Assembly: GCA_964483175.1 (NCBI GenBank)
Contig: CAZAAT010000012.1
Location: forward strand, 1 to 40,016
Reading direction: 5' to 3'
Length of the DNA stretch: 40,016 nucleotides
Source: JAAYHC01 sp964483175
GTDB taxonomy: Bacteria; Bacillota; UBA5301
Shown here: piece by piece, positions 1 to 6,448 of the stretch
Numbering within the stretch: position 1 is the stretch's first letter
How the letters are laid out: the number at the start of each line of letters is the position of its first letter
Translations under genes and position numbers: made by a program
Notes under the pieces: generated by a model
The model's database searches: none
The model's input: the letters and a program-made list of their open reading frames with translations, nothing else
What the model was told of the DNA's origin: nothing

Positions 1-119
1 TCTATCTCATTACTTATCTTCCTTGTTCACCTACTAAAACTTTACACTAACTCTTATGAGGCATACCACCACTCTACAAGGGAAAGATATCTGGTAGTAA
101 ACTGATAGGATGGTGAGGT

Positions 120-1268
120 ATGAAACACTCAGATCGACTCGTCCGCCTTGTAAACTCGTGGATAGGCAAAACCGATGAAACCATGGATCCTTTTTATAAT
201 GCGTACAGTGTCCGTACTGATTTAGCGTTAGAAGCTACTGAAGTTTTTAAGACTGATCGCGACCAAGAAATTCCGGGGGCAAATGTTGAAGTAATCGATG
301 GTAAATATGCTAAGGTTACTCGTATGGGCATTTTAACCGCTCAAGCAGCGAAAATGGTTGGTAAAATGCCAGGACACTACTCTACTATCGAAGCTCCCCA
401 GATGCGCTCTCGGAACCGTGATCTTCAGGAAGAAGTTAGTCAACTTTTTGCTAAGGAAATTGAACGCTTTTTGCACACGATTAAACAAGATGACCTAGTG
501 CTGGTTGTCGGGCTAGGAAACTGGAACGCTACACCTGACGCAATTGGCCCGAGGGTAATTCATCACCTACTGGTAACCAGGCACCTGCACAAATATGCGC
601 CACCCGAACTCTCCGGGGGGTTGAGACCGGTAGCTGCGATTTCTCCGGGAGTTATGGGGACTACGGGCGTCGAAACCGGGGAAATAGTACTTGGTTTGGT
701 GAAACAAATCAAACCAGCTATGGTCATTGCCGTGGATGCTTTGGCTTCTCGTTCGGTGGAACGGGTCTGTACCACGATTCAAATTTCCAATACCGGCATC
801 AATCCTGGTGCAGGAGTTGGCAACCGCAGGCTGAGTATTACCCCTGAAACACTTGGGGTTCCAGTTCTGGCAGTTGGCGTACCAACGGTTGTACACGCCA
901 CAACCCTGGTAAATGATGCCATCAGAATGATTGAAGGAGATCAATACGGTACGCAAGAAGTCAAACGCCCCAAGACCACCTTTGGCCGGATCAACGTTTT
1001 AGGAACAGGCGAACCACCACCCAATGAGTCAGAACAGCCCAATCAACAGGGTCCGGTCAACAGATTAGCAGCCTTGAGCGAATTGCCGCCAATGCAAAAG
1101 CAACAGATTTTACAAGAACTACTTGCGCCCTTCTTGGGCTCATTAATCATGACCCCCAAAGAAATTGATGTTTTTATTGAAGATATGGCCGAGGTTGTGG
1201 CTGGAGGCCTTAACGCGGCGTTACATCCAGGAATAGAACTAGATGAGATTCTCAAATACTTAAAGTAA
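120..1268 (+). CDS. gpr: Germination protease GPR (spore protease, peptidase family A25)
   Basis: Aspartic-type protease that starts degradation of small acid-soluble spore proteins when spores germinate. The 382-residue product matches the family over its length. The proenzyme processing motif SVRTD is at residues 30-34, followed by LALEA, so self-cleavage is expected after Asp34. Glycine- and valine-rich core strands follow, with VVGLGNWNATPDAIGPRV (about 130-145) and the conserved ISPGVMGTTGVETGE region (about 174-188). The leader before SVRTD is longer than the roughly 10-15 residues usual in Bacillus. An internal ATG at residue 22 would restore the usual size but has a weak ribosome binding site, whereas AGGATGGTGAGGT precedes the chosen ATG. 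Its stop lies within the end of convergent comEC (9 bp overlap). In relatives this gene often lies next to rpsT and holA; neither is present here. Expected to be expressed in the forespore, but no convincing sigma-F/G promoter is visible. Confidence 0.95.
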   Translation: MKHSDRLVRLVNSWIGKTDETMDPFYNAYSVRTDLALEATEVFKTDRDQEIPGANVEVIDGKYAKVTRMGILTAQAAKMVGKMPGHYSTIEAPQMRSRNRDLQEEVSQLFAKEIERFLHTIKQDDLVLVVGLGNWNATPDAIGPRVIHHLLVTRHLHKYAPPELSGGLRPVAAISPGVMGTTGVETGEIVLGLVKQIKPAMVIAVDALASRSVERVCTTIQISNTGINPGAGVGNRRLSITPETLGVPVLAVGVPTVVHATTLVNDAIRMIEGDQYGTQEVKRPKTTFGRINVLGTGEPPPNESEQPNQQGPVNRLAALSELPPMQKQQILQELLAPFLGSLIMTPKEIDVFIEDMAEVVAGGLNAALHPGIELDEILKYLK

Positions 1269-3521
1269 ACTTAGGAGCAGCCCCAGCAAATTGAGACCCC
1301 AGAGGCTTGGGTTCGTTTTCCCAGCGGTGCTGGCCACGTACAAATCTGTGCCGTCGGTCAGCAAGCGGATGTTACCGATCAGATCGGTCCGATAGGTAGT
1401 AATATCAACATCCGCTAATTTGGCCAGGGTATCCCGATTAGGTTGTCCCCGCCGCACCCCCTCACCTGAGATTATCGCGTACCGTGGATTTACTTGGGTC
1501 AGCCAGTGAAAGTTAAGGGAGTGGCCACCATGATGAGGCACTTTGAGTACAACCGACCTCCCTTCGTGAGCTCTGGCCAGTATTTTTTGCTCCCGTGCCG
1601 GAATATCTCCAGTAAAGATCAGGCTAAAATCAGCATATTCAAGCCTAAAAACCACTGATGCGCTGTTCGGATTAGTGAGAAAATCCCCGGGACACTCCGC
1701 AGGGTAGAGAATTGCGCCCGAACAGCCGTGCTGGTCAAATCCCAGACCACGCCGGGCCATCATCCGACCATTGGTTAATTCAGGTGCTGGCAGTAAGGGT
1801 GGCAACATTCCACCCGGACTTACCACACTAGCCACCGGAATTTCTGCCAAAATAGGTACCAATCCGCCGGTATGATCAGTATGCCAATGTGAGACCATAA
1901 CTGTATCTAGGTGGCTGCAGTTGGCATATTTTAGAAAGGGTAAAACCACCGAGTGGCCGATCCAATCATGAAGATCAGACTCTGACTGGCCGCCGCCATC
2001 AATCATCATCTCACTGCCGCCTGGCAACTGCAAATAAAAAGCGTCACCATGACCGACATCCAAAATAGTTACAGCCAACCAAGGCGAATATCTCCCGCCA
2101 ACTGTTTGGCAAAACGCATTAGCCTGTAGTGCGGCAAAAATCAGCAAAAAGCATCCGCAACTAATAACCATGTCACCGCCTTGCCCCCCTACTTTGCTGC
2201 TCGCTGATTTGCAAATAGTTACAAGGGCATAATAACAGGCGAGTGTAAAAATCAGGCCAACTGTACCCACCGTCACCGTTATGCCTGGCAAACGGCTGGA
2301 TAGGAGTAAAATCTTCTCCAGCCCCGCGGCCAACCCATCAACCATCACGCCGAAGCAAAGGAAGTAATATTCTCCGAACCCGCCGAGTAAGAACGGCAGG
2401 GCAGCCAGTCCGCTGAGCACCAACAAAAAAACTAGCGGGGAGCAACAGATCGTCAAGACCGGCCCCCAGGGATTGATCACTCCAAAATACACCGCCGTCA
2501 GCGGCATGATGACCGCCGTCACCAATAACCCTGGGCCCAACAGATTACCGATCCGCGAGGAACCGCATCGATAGGAATTATAGAGGATCAGGGCCCAAAC
2601 GGAGACGATACTTAAGCGAAAACCAAGATCAAATAAGTAGGCTGGGCTTAACCATAAAAGAACTAATAGGGTTCTCGCAAAGGCTTCTCGTGACGATACC
2701 TGACGACCAACCCAACTGGCCAAGGCAAAATACAACCCACCCACAACCGCTCTGATTGCCGACGCTCCCCCTCCGGAAAGGACGGTAAACAAGACAATCC
2801 CGGCCAACGCAACTTGGGGCTGTTTTTTCCGCAGGACGATAGTAAAAACCGTGATGTACATTCCGAGGTGCATTCCCGAAATAGCTAATAGATGAGACAC
2901 CCCGGCTTTCTTGGCATTTTCACTGATCGAAGATGCAAGGTCACTTCGATCTCCGAACAACAGAGCCTTTAGTAGACCTTTACTTTGTGGCTGCAAGTTC
3001 TGGATCTGGTCCAGACGACTAAGCACCAGTTGCCGGAGGCCCCAGTTTGCCCGGCGAATCAGCTCGATCTCCTCCTCCGTAGTGGAGATAGTCCATGCCC
3101 GGAGGTTAAAAGGATCCCACCACAGCCAATGACGAGGCGGCGTAGCGCGTTTGTACCGCGCGCTGCCCTGAACCATGACTACGTCACCAACACCAAACGG
3201 AACGGGCTGGCCGTTCACGAACACCCTTAGCAGCGAACTCCGCGGCAAGCCGCAAGGTCTTAAATCAACCAAGCTACCCCATTGATACTGGCGGATCCGT
3301 TCAATAGAACCGGTGATAGTTACCCTCTCTTGGTTCAATTGACGCTCCAAAGCTATTAGCTGCCTTGAATCTTGCCAGGCTACAACATAAAAGAGATACA
3401 ACACCGACAGGAAAACTAACGCCGTTTTCTGCGCTTTTCTGCCACCGAGAAGCAGGACAAGCACCCAGCCTAAAAAGATACAGGCACCCGGATAAACTAG
3501 GTAGCCAAGATCACTTGGCAT
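1260..3521 (-). CDS. comEC: ComEC/Rec2 family DNA uptake channel protein
   Basis: Inner-membrane channel for single-stranded DNA entry in natural transformation. The 753-residue product has the full three-part architecture: N-terminal membrane helices with an OB-like DUF4131 segment (about 1-160); a polytopic competence domain containing the signature AGVSHLLAISGMHLG (about 205-220) and many hydrophobic helices; and a C-terminal metallo-beta-lactamase-like domain with LDVGHGDAF and the metal-binding SHWHTDHTGG motif (about 540-550). The intact HxHxDH motif argues that the putative nuclease domain is functional. The ATG overlaps the end of comEA by 11 bp, so translation is probably coupled. 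Its stop overlaps the end of gpr on the other strand. The usual downstream neighbour holA is missing. Whether the organism is naturally competent cannot be judged from this window. Confidence 0.95.
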   Translation of the reverse strand: MPSDLGYLVYPGACIFLGWVLVLLLGGRKAQKTALVFLSVLYLFYVVAWQDSRQLIALERQLNQERVTITGSIERIRQYQWGSLVDLRPCGLPRSSLLRVFVNGQPVPFGVGDVVMVQGSARYKRATPPRHWLWWDPFNLRAWTISTTEEEIELIRRANWGLRQLVLSRLDQIQNLQPQSKGLLKALLFGDRSDLASSISENAKKAGVSHLLAISGMHLGMYITVFTIVLRKKQPQVALAGIVLFTVLSGGGASAIRAVVGGLYFALASWVGRQVSSREAFARTLLVLLWLSPAYLFDLGFRLSIVSVWALILYNSYRCGSSRIGNLLGPGLLVTAVIMPLTAVYFGVINPWGPVLTICCSPLVFLLVLSGLAALPFLLGGFGEYYFLCFGVMVDGLAAGLEKILLLSSRLPGITVTVGTVGLIFTLACYYALVTICKSASSKVGGQGGDMVISCGCFLLIFAALQANAFCQTVGGRYSPWLAVTILDVGHGDAFYLQLPGGSEMMIDGGGQSESDLHDWIGHSVVLPFLKYANCSHLDTVMVSHWHTDHTGGLVPILAEIPVASVVSPGGMLPPLLPAPELTNGRMMARRGLGFDQHGCSGAILYPAECPGDFLTNPNSASVVFRLEYADFSLIFTGDIPAREQKILARAHEGRSVVLKVPHHGGHSLNFHWLTQVNPRYAIISGEGVRRGQPNRDTLAKLADVDITTYRTDLIGNIRLLTDGTDLYVASTAGKTNPSLWGLNLLGLLLSLL

Positions 3522-3888
3522 CGGTCTCGCCGATGACCAGATATGGCCGAACTTGATTTAGCTTAACATTGCCTATACCGTTGACTTCGAGAAGCTCCTC
3601 CAAACTAGAGATCCCGCCATTGCTCGTTCGGTACTCAATAATCCGAGCAGCTAAGGCCGGGCCGATCCCAGGCAGACTCTCCAGTTGCTCGGCGCTAGCG
3701 GAATTTAGATCGAGTAATACCGGCTCAGTTGGTTGTGGGATTGGAGAACCATCCATGGTTAGATCGGAAAGTGGTGCGACTTCGCTAAGGTGCCAAACTA
3801 CGCCTGCGGGCCCGATAGCTAAATAGCCACGCAAGAACGACAAACTCAAAGCCACAACAAATAAAGCCAGCATTGTTCGGGTCGACAC
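3511..3888 (-). CDS. comEA: ComEA family helix-hairpin-helix DNA-binding protein
   Basis: Membrane-anchored DNA receptor that passes double-stranded DNA to the ComEC channel. From the GTG at 3888 the product is 125 residues: one N-terminal membrane segment (about residues 5-24), a short proline-rich linker, then a C-terminal pair of helix-hairpin-helix motifs (LDLNSASAEQLESLPGIGP and LLEVNGIGNVKLNQVRPYL). It is shorter than the Bacillus ComEA of about 205 residues because it lacks the extra oligomerisation region, as is common in Clostridia. I chose the GTG because GAGG lies 8 nt upstream. The longer frame would start at a TTG (3936) that falls inside an apparent -35 element, so it is unlikely to be used. 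The gene overlaps comEC and both probably form one operon. Confidence 0.9.
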   Translation of the reverse strand: MSTRTMLALFVVALSLSFLRGYLAIGPAGVVWHLSEVAPLSDLTMDGSPIPQPTEPVLLDLNSASAEQLESLPGIGPALAARIIEYRTSNGGISSLEELLEVNGIGNVKLNQVRPYLVIGETDAK

Positions 3889-3906
3889 AACCTTCACCTC
3901 ACCAAG

Positions 3907-3936
3907 ATTGTATCTGAAGATCCCGCCTGTTAACAA
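3907..3936 (-). promoter_or_regulatory. Candidate sigma-A promoter for comEA-comEC
   Basis: On the minus strand TTGTTA (3936-3931), an 18-nt spacer and TACAAT (3912-3907) lie about 19 nt upstream of the comEA GTG. The -10 element matches 5 of 6 consensus positions and the -35 matches 4 of 6. Position relative to the chosen start is consistent; no experimental support. Confidence 0.45.
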
Positions 3937-3999
3937 AGCTGGCTTAAGGTCTATTAGCTAATTTATCTACAAATTAGAGTAAGGTTTGACTATCCAAAA

Positions 4000-4647
4000 C
4001 TAACTCTTCGGAACTTTTTCCCAGTCTGCCAGAAATCGTTCGATCCCTTGGTCTGTTAAGGGATGTTTGACCATTTGTTGCAATGTTTTATATGGTATGG
4101 TAGCAATGTGCGCACCCGCTAAAGCTGATTCGACCACATGGAGCGGATGTCTGATGCTGGCGGCAATGATTTCCGTTGGTAAATCGTGGATGATAAATAT
4201 CTCAGCTACCTGACGAACCATGGCTAATCCGTCGGTGCTGATATCGTCAAGGCGACCCACAAAAGGGCTCACGTAAGTGGCACCGGCTCTGGCCGCTAGT
4301 AAGGCCTGGTTTGGAGTAAATGCCAACGTAAGGTTGGTCTTGATCCCCTGTTTACTTAAGACACTGGTGGCTTTCAGCCCTTCCCAGCAAATCGGTATTT
4401 TAATGACGATATTCTCGTGCCAGCTAGCCAGCTCTTCAGCTTCGCGGATCATGCCAGCGGCGTCCATACTAACTACTTCAGCACTAATAGGGCCATCCAC
4501 AATTTCGCAGATTTGGCTGACTACCTCGCGAAAATCCCGCCCCTCCTTGGCCACGAGTGACGGATTGGTCGTAACCCCGGAAATAACTCCTAGACTCGCC
4601 GCTTCGCGAATTTCTTCGATATTGGCAGTGTCCAAAAATAATTTCAA
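4000..4647 (-). CDS. Transaldolase / fructose-6-phosphate aldolase-like protein
   Basis: Class I aldolase of the short transaldolase subfamily (TalC/FSA-like, 215 residues; classical transaldolases exceed 300). It begins with the family signature MKLFLDTANIEEI and contains GVTTNPSLVAKEG (24-36). The Schiff-base lysine is Lys83 in VIKIPICWEGLKA, followed by NLTLAF and the phosphate-site segments AGATYVSPFVGR and IIAASIRHP. Likely role is the non-oxidative pentose phosphate pathway: sedoheptulose-7-phosphate plus glyceraldehyde-3-phosphate to erythrose-4-phosphate plus fructose-6-phosphate. Sequence alone does not separate this from fructose-6-phosphate aldolase activity. The residues after KIP (ICW) depart from the more usual MTxEG. 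The start is a TTG with GGGGG about 9 nt upstream. It is the last gene of a three-gene unit after a DUF362 gene and a VOC gene; no strong terminator follows it. Confidence 0.88.
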   Translation of the reverse strand: MKLFLDTANIEEIREAASLGVISGVTTNPSLVAKEGRDFREVVSQICEIVDGPISAEVVSMDAAGMIREAEELASWHENIVIKIPICWEGLKATSVLSKQGIKTNLTLAFTPNQALLAARAGATYVSPFVGRLDDISTDGLAMVRQVAEIFIIHDLPTEIIAASIRHPLHVVESALAGAHIATIPYKTLQQMVKHPLTDQGIERFLADWEKVPKS

Positions 4648-4659
4648 TTTAATTACCCC

Positions 4660-5004
4660 CTAATTCTCCATTAATTCTATCCTCAGATTATTCCAGCTAA
4701 GAAAGCTTATCCTCTTCCCGGAGCCGGAAGTTATCTGCTGCTCTTCGGCGGCTCCAGCCGTGATCAGACGATTTCTCATCTCCTCAAAAGCTACGGTTGA
4801 AAAGGCCACGTGATCTATCCCCAGGTTATTGCGGCCTTCTTGATGTAAGAACTCAATATTTATGCCCGCAAAGTCGTACTCTTGTGCTGCCAGCCCTGTC
4901 TCAGTATTCTCCCATTTACAAACAAGATCAGCATCAAAGACTGTACTCATAGCAACTGCTGCGGAAAGGTCAGCAACGTAGACACCGAGATGAGCAAATT
5001 TCAT
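4660..5004 (-). CDS. VOC (glyoxalase/dioxygenase fold) superfamily protein
   Basis: Small protein of 114 residues with a single vicinal-oxygen-chelate module pair. It starts KFAHLGVYVADLSAAV, with a candidate metal-ligand His5, and has GIDHVAFSTVAFEEM in the middle and RISFLSWNNLRIELMEN at the end with candidate glutamate ligand. The layout resembles glyoxalase I or methylmalonyl-CoA epimerase, but the protein is shorter than either and no substrate can be assigned. The ATG immediately follows the stop codon of the upstream DUF362 gene (TAAATG), so the two are surely co-transcribed and probably translationally coupled. The transaldolase gene follows after 12 bp. A role in sugar or aldehyde detoxification would suit this neighbourhood, but that is inference. 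Confidence 0.8.
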   Translation of the reverse strand: MKFAHLGVYVADLSAAVAMSTVFDADLVCKWENTETGLAAQEYDFAGINIEFLHQEGRNNLGIDHVAFSTVAFEEMRNRLITAGAAEEQQITSGSGKRISFLSWNNLRIELMEN

Positions 5005-6114
5005 TTAATTCACCTCCACCAGTTGATATTTCCGCTGACCCAAACCGATTTTCTCTGCATATTCAAGTTGGACCCCCGGATCAACATCAGGGTGGATGAG
5101 TCTAAACTTATCGGCACCTCTAGGCAGATCGGTAGCCTTAGAGTTTGGCAAACCGGGAGCCGCATTAATCAGATCAATGCTGGCCTGGTCAATCGCAACC
5201 GGGTCGAAACTTGCGAGAATCCCTAAATCAGGTACTATTGGAGCATCAGACCAACTGAAACAGTCACATTCCGGCACAACATCCAGGATGAAATTGATGA
5301 ACCCGGCTTTACCTTCTTTGGAACGCAATAACCCATAGGCAAACTCAGCCATTCTCTCCTGGACAGCACGCTTGGGTCCACCCCACTGTATCCGCATCAC
5401 CCCATGCGGACAATTGACCGGACACTCACCACAGCCAATGCACTGATCATTGTTTATTTGCGCCACCCCATCAATGACCGTAATTGCGCCAGCAGGGCAC
5501 CAACGGACACAAAGGCTACAGCCGATACAGCCCTCACCGACTTCGGGACGCACTGCTGAGTGCATCATTTGCTTGCCACCGCGACTGGCTCCACCCATGG
5601 CGATATTTTTGATCGCACCGCCGAATCCGGTTAACGGATGCCCCTTAACATGGGATAGCGCTATCAAACTATTAGCGTGGTAAATCGCCGAAGCGATCTT
5701 CACCTTTTGAAAGTGATTGAGGTTTATCTCGGCTTCGACGTAATCCTTGCCATGGAGGCCATCGGCAATGATGATGGGTGCGTCGCAAACAGCATACGCA
5801 AATCCATTGGCGATAGCGGCGTTAAGATGGTCTACCGCGTTGGAACGCTCACCAAGATACAAGGTATTTGTATCAGTCAAAAACGGTCTGCCGCCCGCCT
5901 GTTTCACCTCTGCTACGATCGTCCGGGCATAAATAGGACGCAGAAATGCGGTATTGCCCATCTCGCCAAAATGAAGCTTTACAGCGACTAAGTCATCCTG
6001 GTTAATACAGTTCGCTAGCCCAGCCTGGCGAAAGAGTCTGCCAAGTTTACGCAAAAGACTGTCAGAACTGCACGCTGAACGCAGGTTGACACAATATACC
6101 TTGCTGACTGGCAT
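5005..6114 (-). CDS. DUF362 domain protein with two 4Fe-4S ferredoxin clusters
   Basis: Protein of 369 residues: a DUF362 domain (about 1-185 and continuing after the clusters) with an inserted bacterial-type ferredoxin. Cluster motifs are CIGCSLCVRWCP at 196-207 and CIGCGECPVNCP at 225-236, each CxxCxxCxxxCP. There is no signal peptide or membrane segment, so it should be cytoplasmic. DUF362 proteins of this kind are widespread in strict anaerobes; the reaction is unknown to me. The ATG has a strong GGGGGGGAG site upstream and the gene is first in a unit with the VOC and transaldolase genes. It is preceded by a good promoter and an unusually long structured leader (about 180 nt), so regulation at RNA level is plausible. 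Confidence 0.85.
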   Translation of the reverse strand: MPVSKVYCVNLRSACSSDSLLRKLGRLFRQAGLANCINQDDLVAVKLHFGEMGNTAFLRPIYARTIVAEVKQAGGRPFLTDTNTLYLGERSNAVDHLNAAIANGFAYAVCDAPIIIADGLHGKDYVEAEINLNHFQKVKIASAIYHANSLIALSHVKGHPLTGFGGAIKNIAMGGASRGGKQMMHSAVRPEVGEGCIGCSLCVRWCPAGAITVIDGVAQINNDQCIGCGECPVNCPHGVMRIQWGGPKRAVQERMAEFAYGLLRSKEGKAGFINFILDVVPECDCFSWSDAPIVPDLGILASFDPVAIDQASIDLINAAPGLPNSKATDLPRGADKFRLIHPDVDPGVQLEYAEKIGLGQRKYQLVEVN

Positions 6115-6159
6115 GCAATCTCCCCCCCGTCAGTAACAGAACACAAATATCTTCCCATC

Positions 6160-6237
6160 TCTCCCCAGGATTTCCTGCCTCGATGGCTTTCATCCAGATA
6201 ATTGGAGACGCCCGAGGGGAAGCCCATCCCCCGGGCG
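6160..6237 (-). promoter_or_regulatory. Structured 5' leader of the DUF362 operon
   Basis: The gap between leuS (ending 6449) and the DUF362 gene (starting 6114) holds no gene. Within the predicted transcript are a 10-bp GC-rich hairpin (arms 6228-6237 and 6209-6218; includes one G-U pair, loop AUGGGCUU), and then UCUCC (6208-6204) that can pair with GGAGA (6164-6160), enclosing GAUG/CAUC and CAGGA/UCCUG (6177-6166) hairpins. No U-run follows the GC hairpin, so it is not an intrinsic terminator. I do not recognise it as any riboswitch class. Confidence 0.45.
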
Positions 6238-6305
6238 CTTTACTATAGACGATCCCGGAATCACCCGGAACCTATCGGCTAAATTGTTTTTTGCTTTCAA
6301 TCCCA

Positions 6306-6334
6306 ATTATGTAATATTTTGATCGATTTTGCAA
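6306..6334 (-). promoter_or_regulatory. Sigma-A promoter for the DUF362-VOC-transaldolase unit
   Basis: Minus strand TTGCAA (6334-6329), 17-nt spacer, CATAAT (6311-6306). It lies downstream of the leuS terminator and about 190 nt before the DUF362 start codon, which implies a long 5' leader. Confidence 0.6.
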
Positions 6335-6398
6335 CAATAATATTACGTTCACTTATAACCCCCCCAGTTTCACGCAAATTAGCTGGGCTTTCTATAAC

Positions 6399-6428
6399 AA
6401 AAAATTAAGGCCCCCTAGCTTGGGGGCC
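6399..6428 (-). terminator. Intrinsic terminator of leuS
   Basis: On the minus strand GGCCCCC, loop AAGCUA, GGGGGCC (6428-6409), then UUAA and six U residues (6404-6399). It starts 21 nt after the leuS stop. It separates leuS from the DUF362 unit. Confidence 0.85.
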
Positions 6429-6448
6429 CCAATATAACTTGCTTTATC

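Noticed and set aside
62..68. CATACCA as a sigma-G -10 element for gpr
   Set aside because: No matching -35 (GAATA-like) occurs 17-18 bp upstream; single heptamer matches are frequent.
1..119. Possible RNA or gene end before gpr
   Set aside because: No ORF, hairpin or tRNA signal is visible in these 119 bases.
3965..3990. CTAATTT/AAATTAG hairpin as terminator of the transaldolase unit
   Set aside because: AT-only stem without a U-run; too weak to call.
6015..6227. Minus-strand ORF of 70 codons in the DUF362 leader
   Set aside because: It overlaps the DUF362 gene in another frame, has no good binding site, and the region is better explained as structured RNA.
6209..6237. GC-rich hairpin as an intrinsic terminator
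   Set aside because: No U-run follows on the minus strand, and only CUUUACU on the plus strand.
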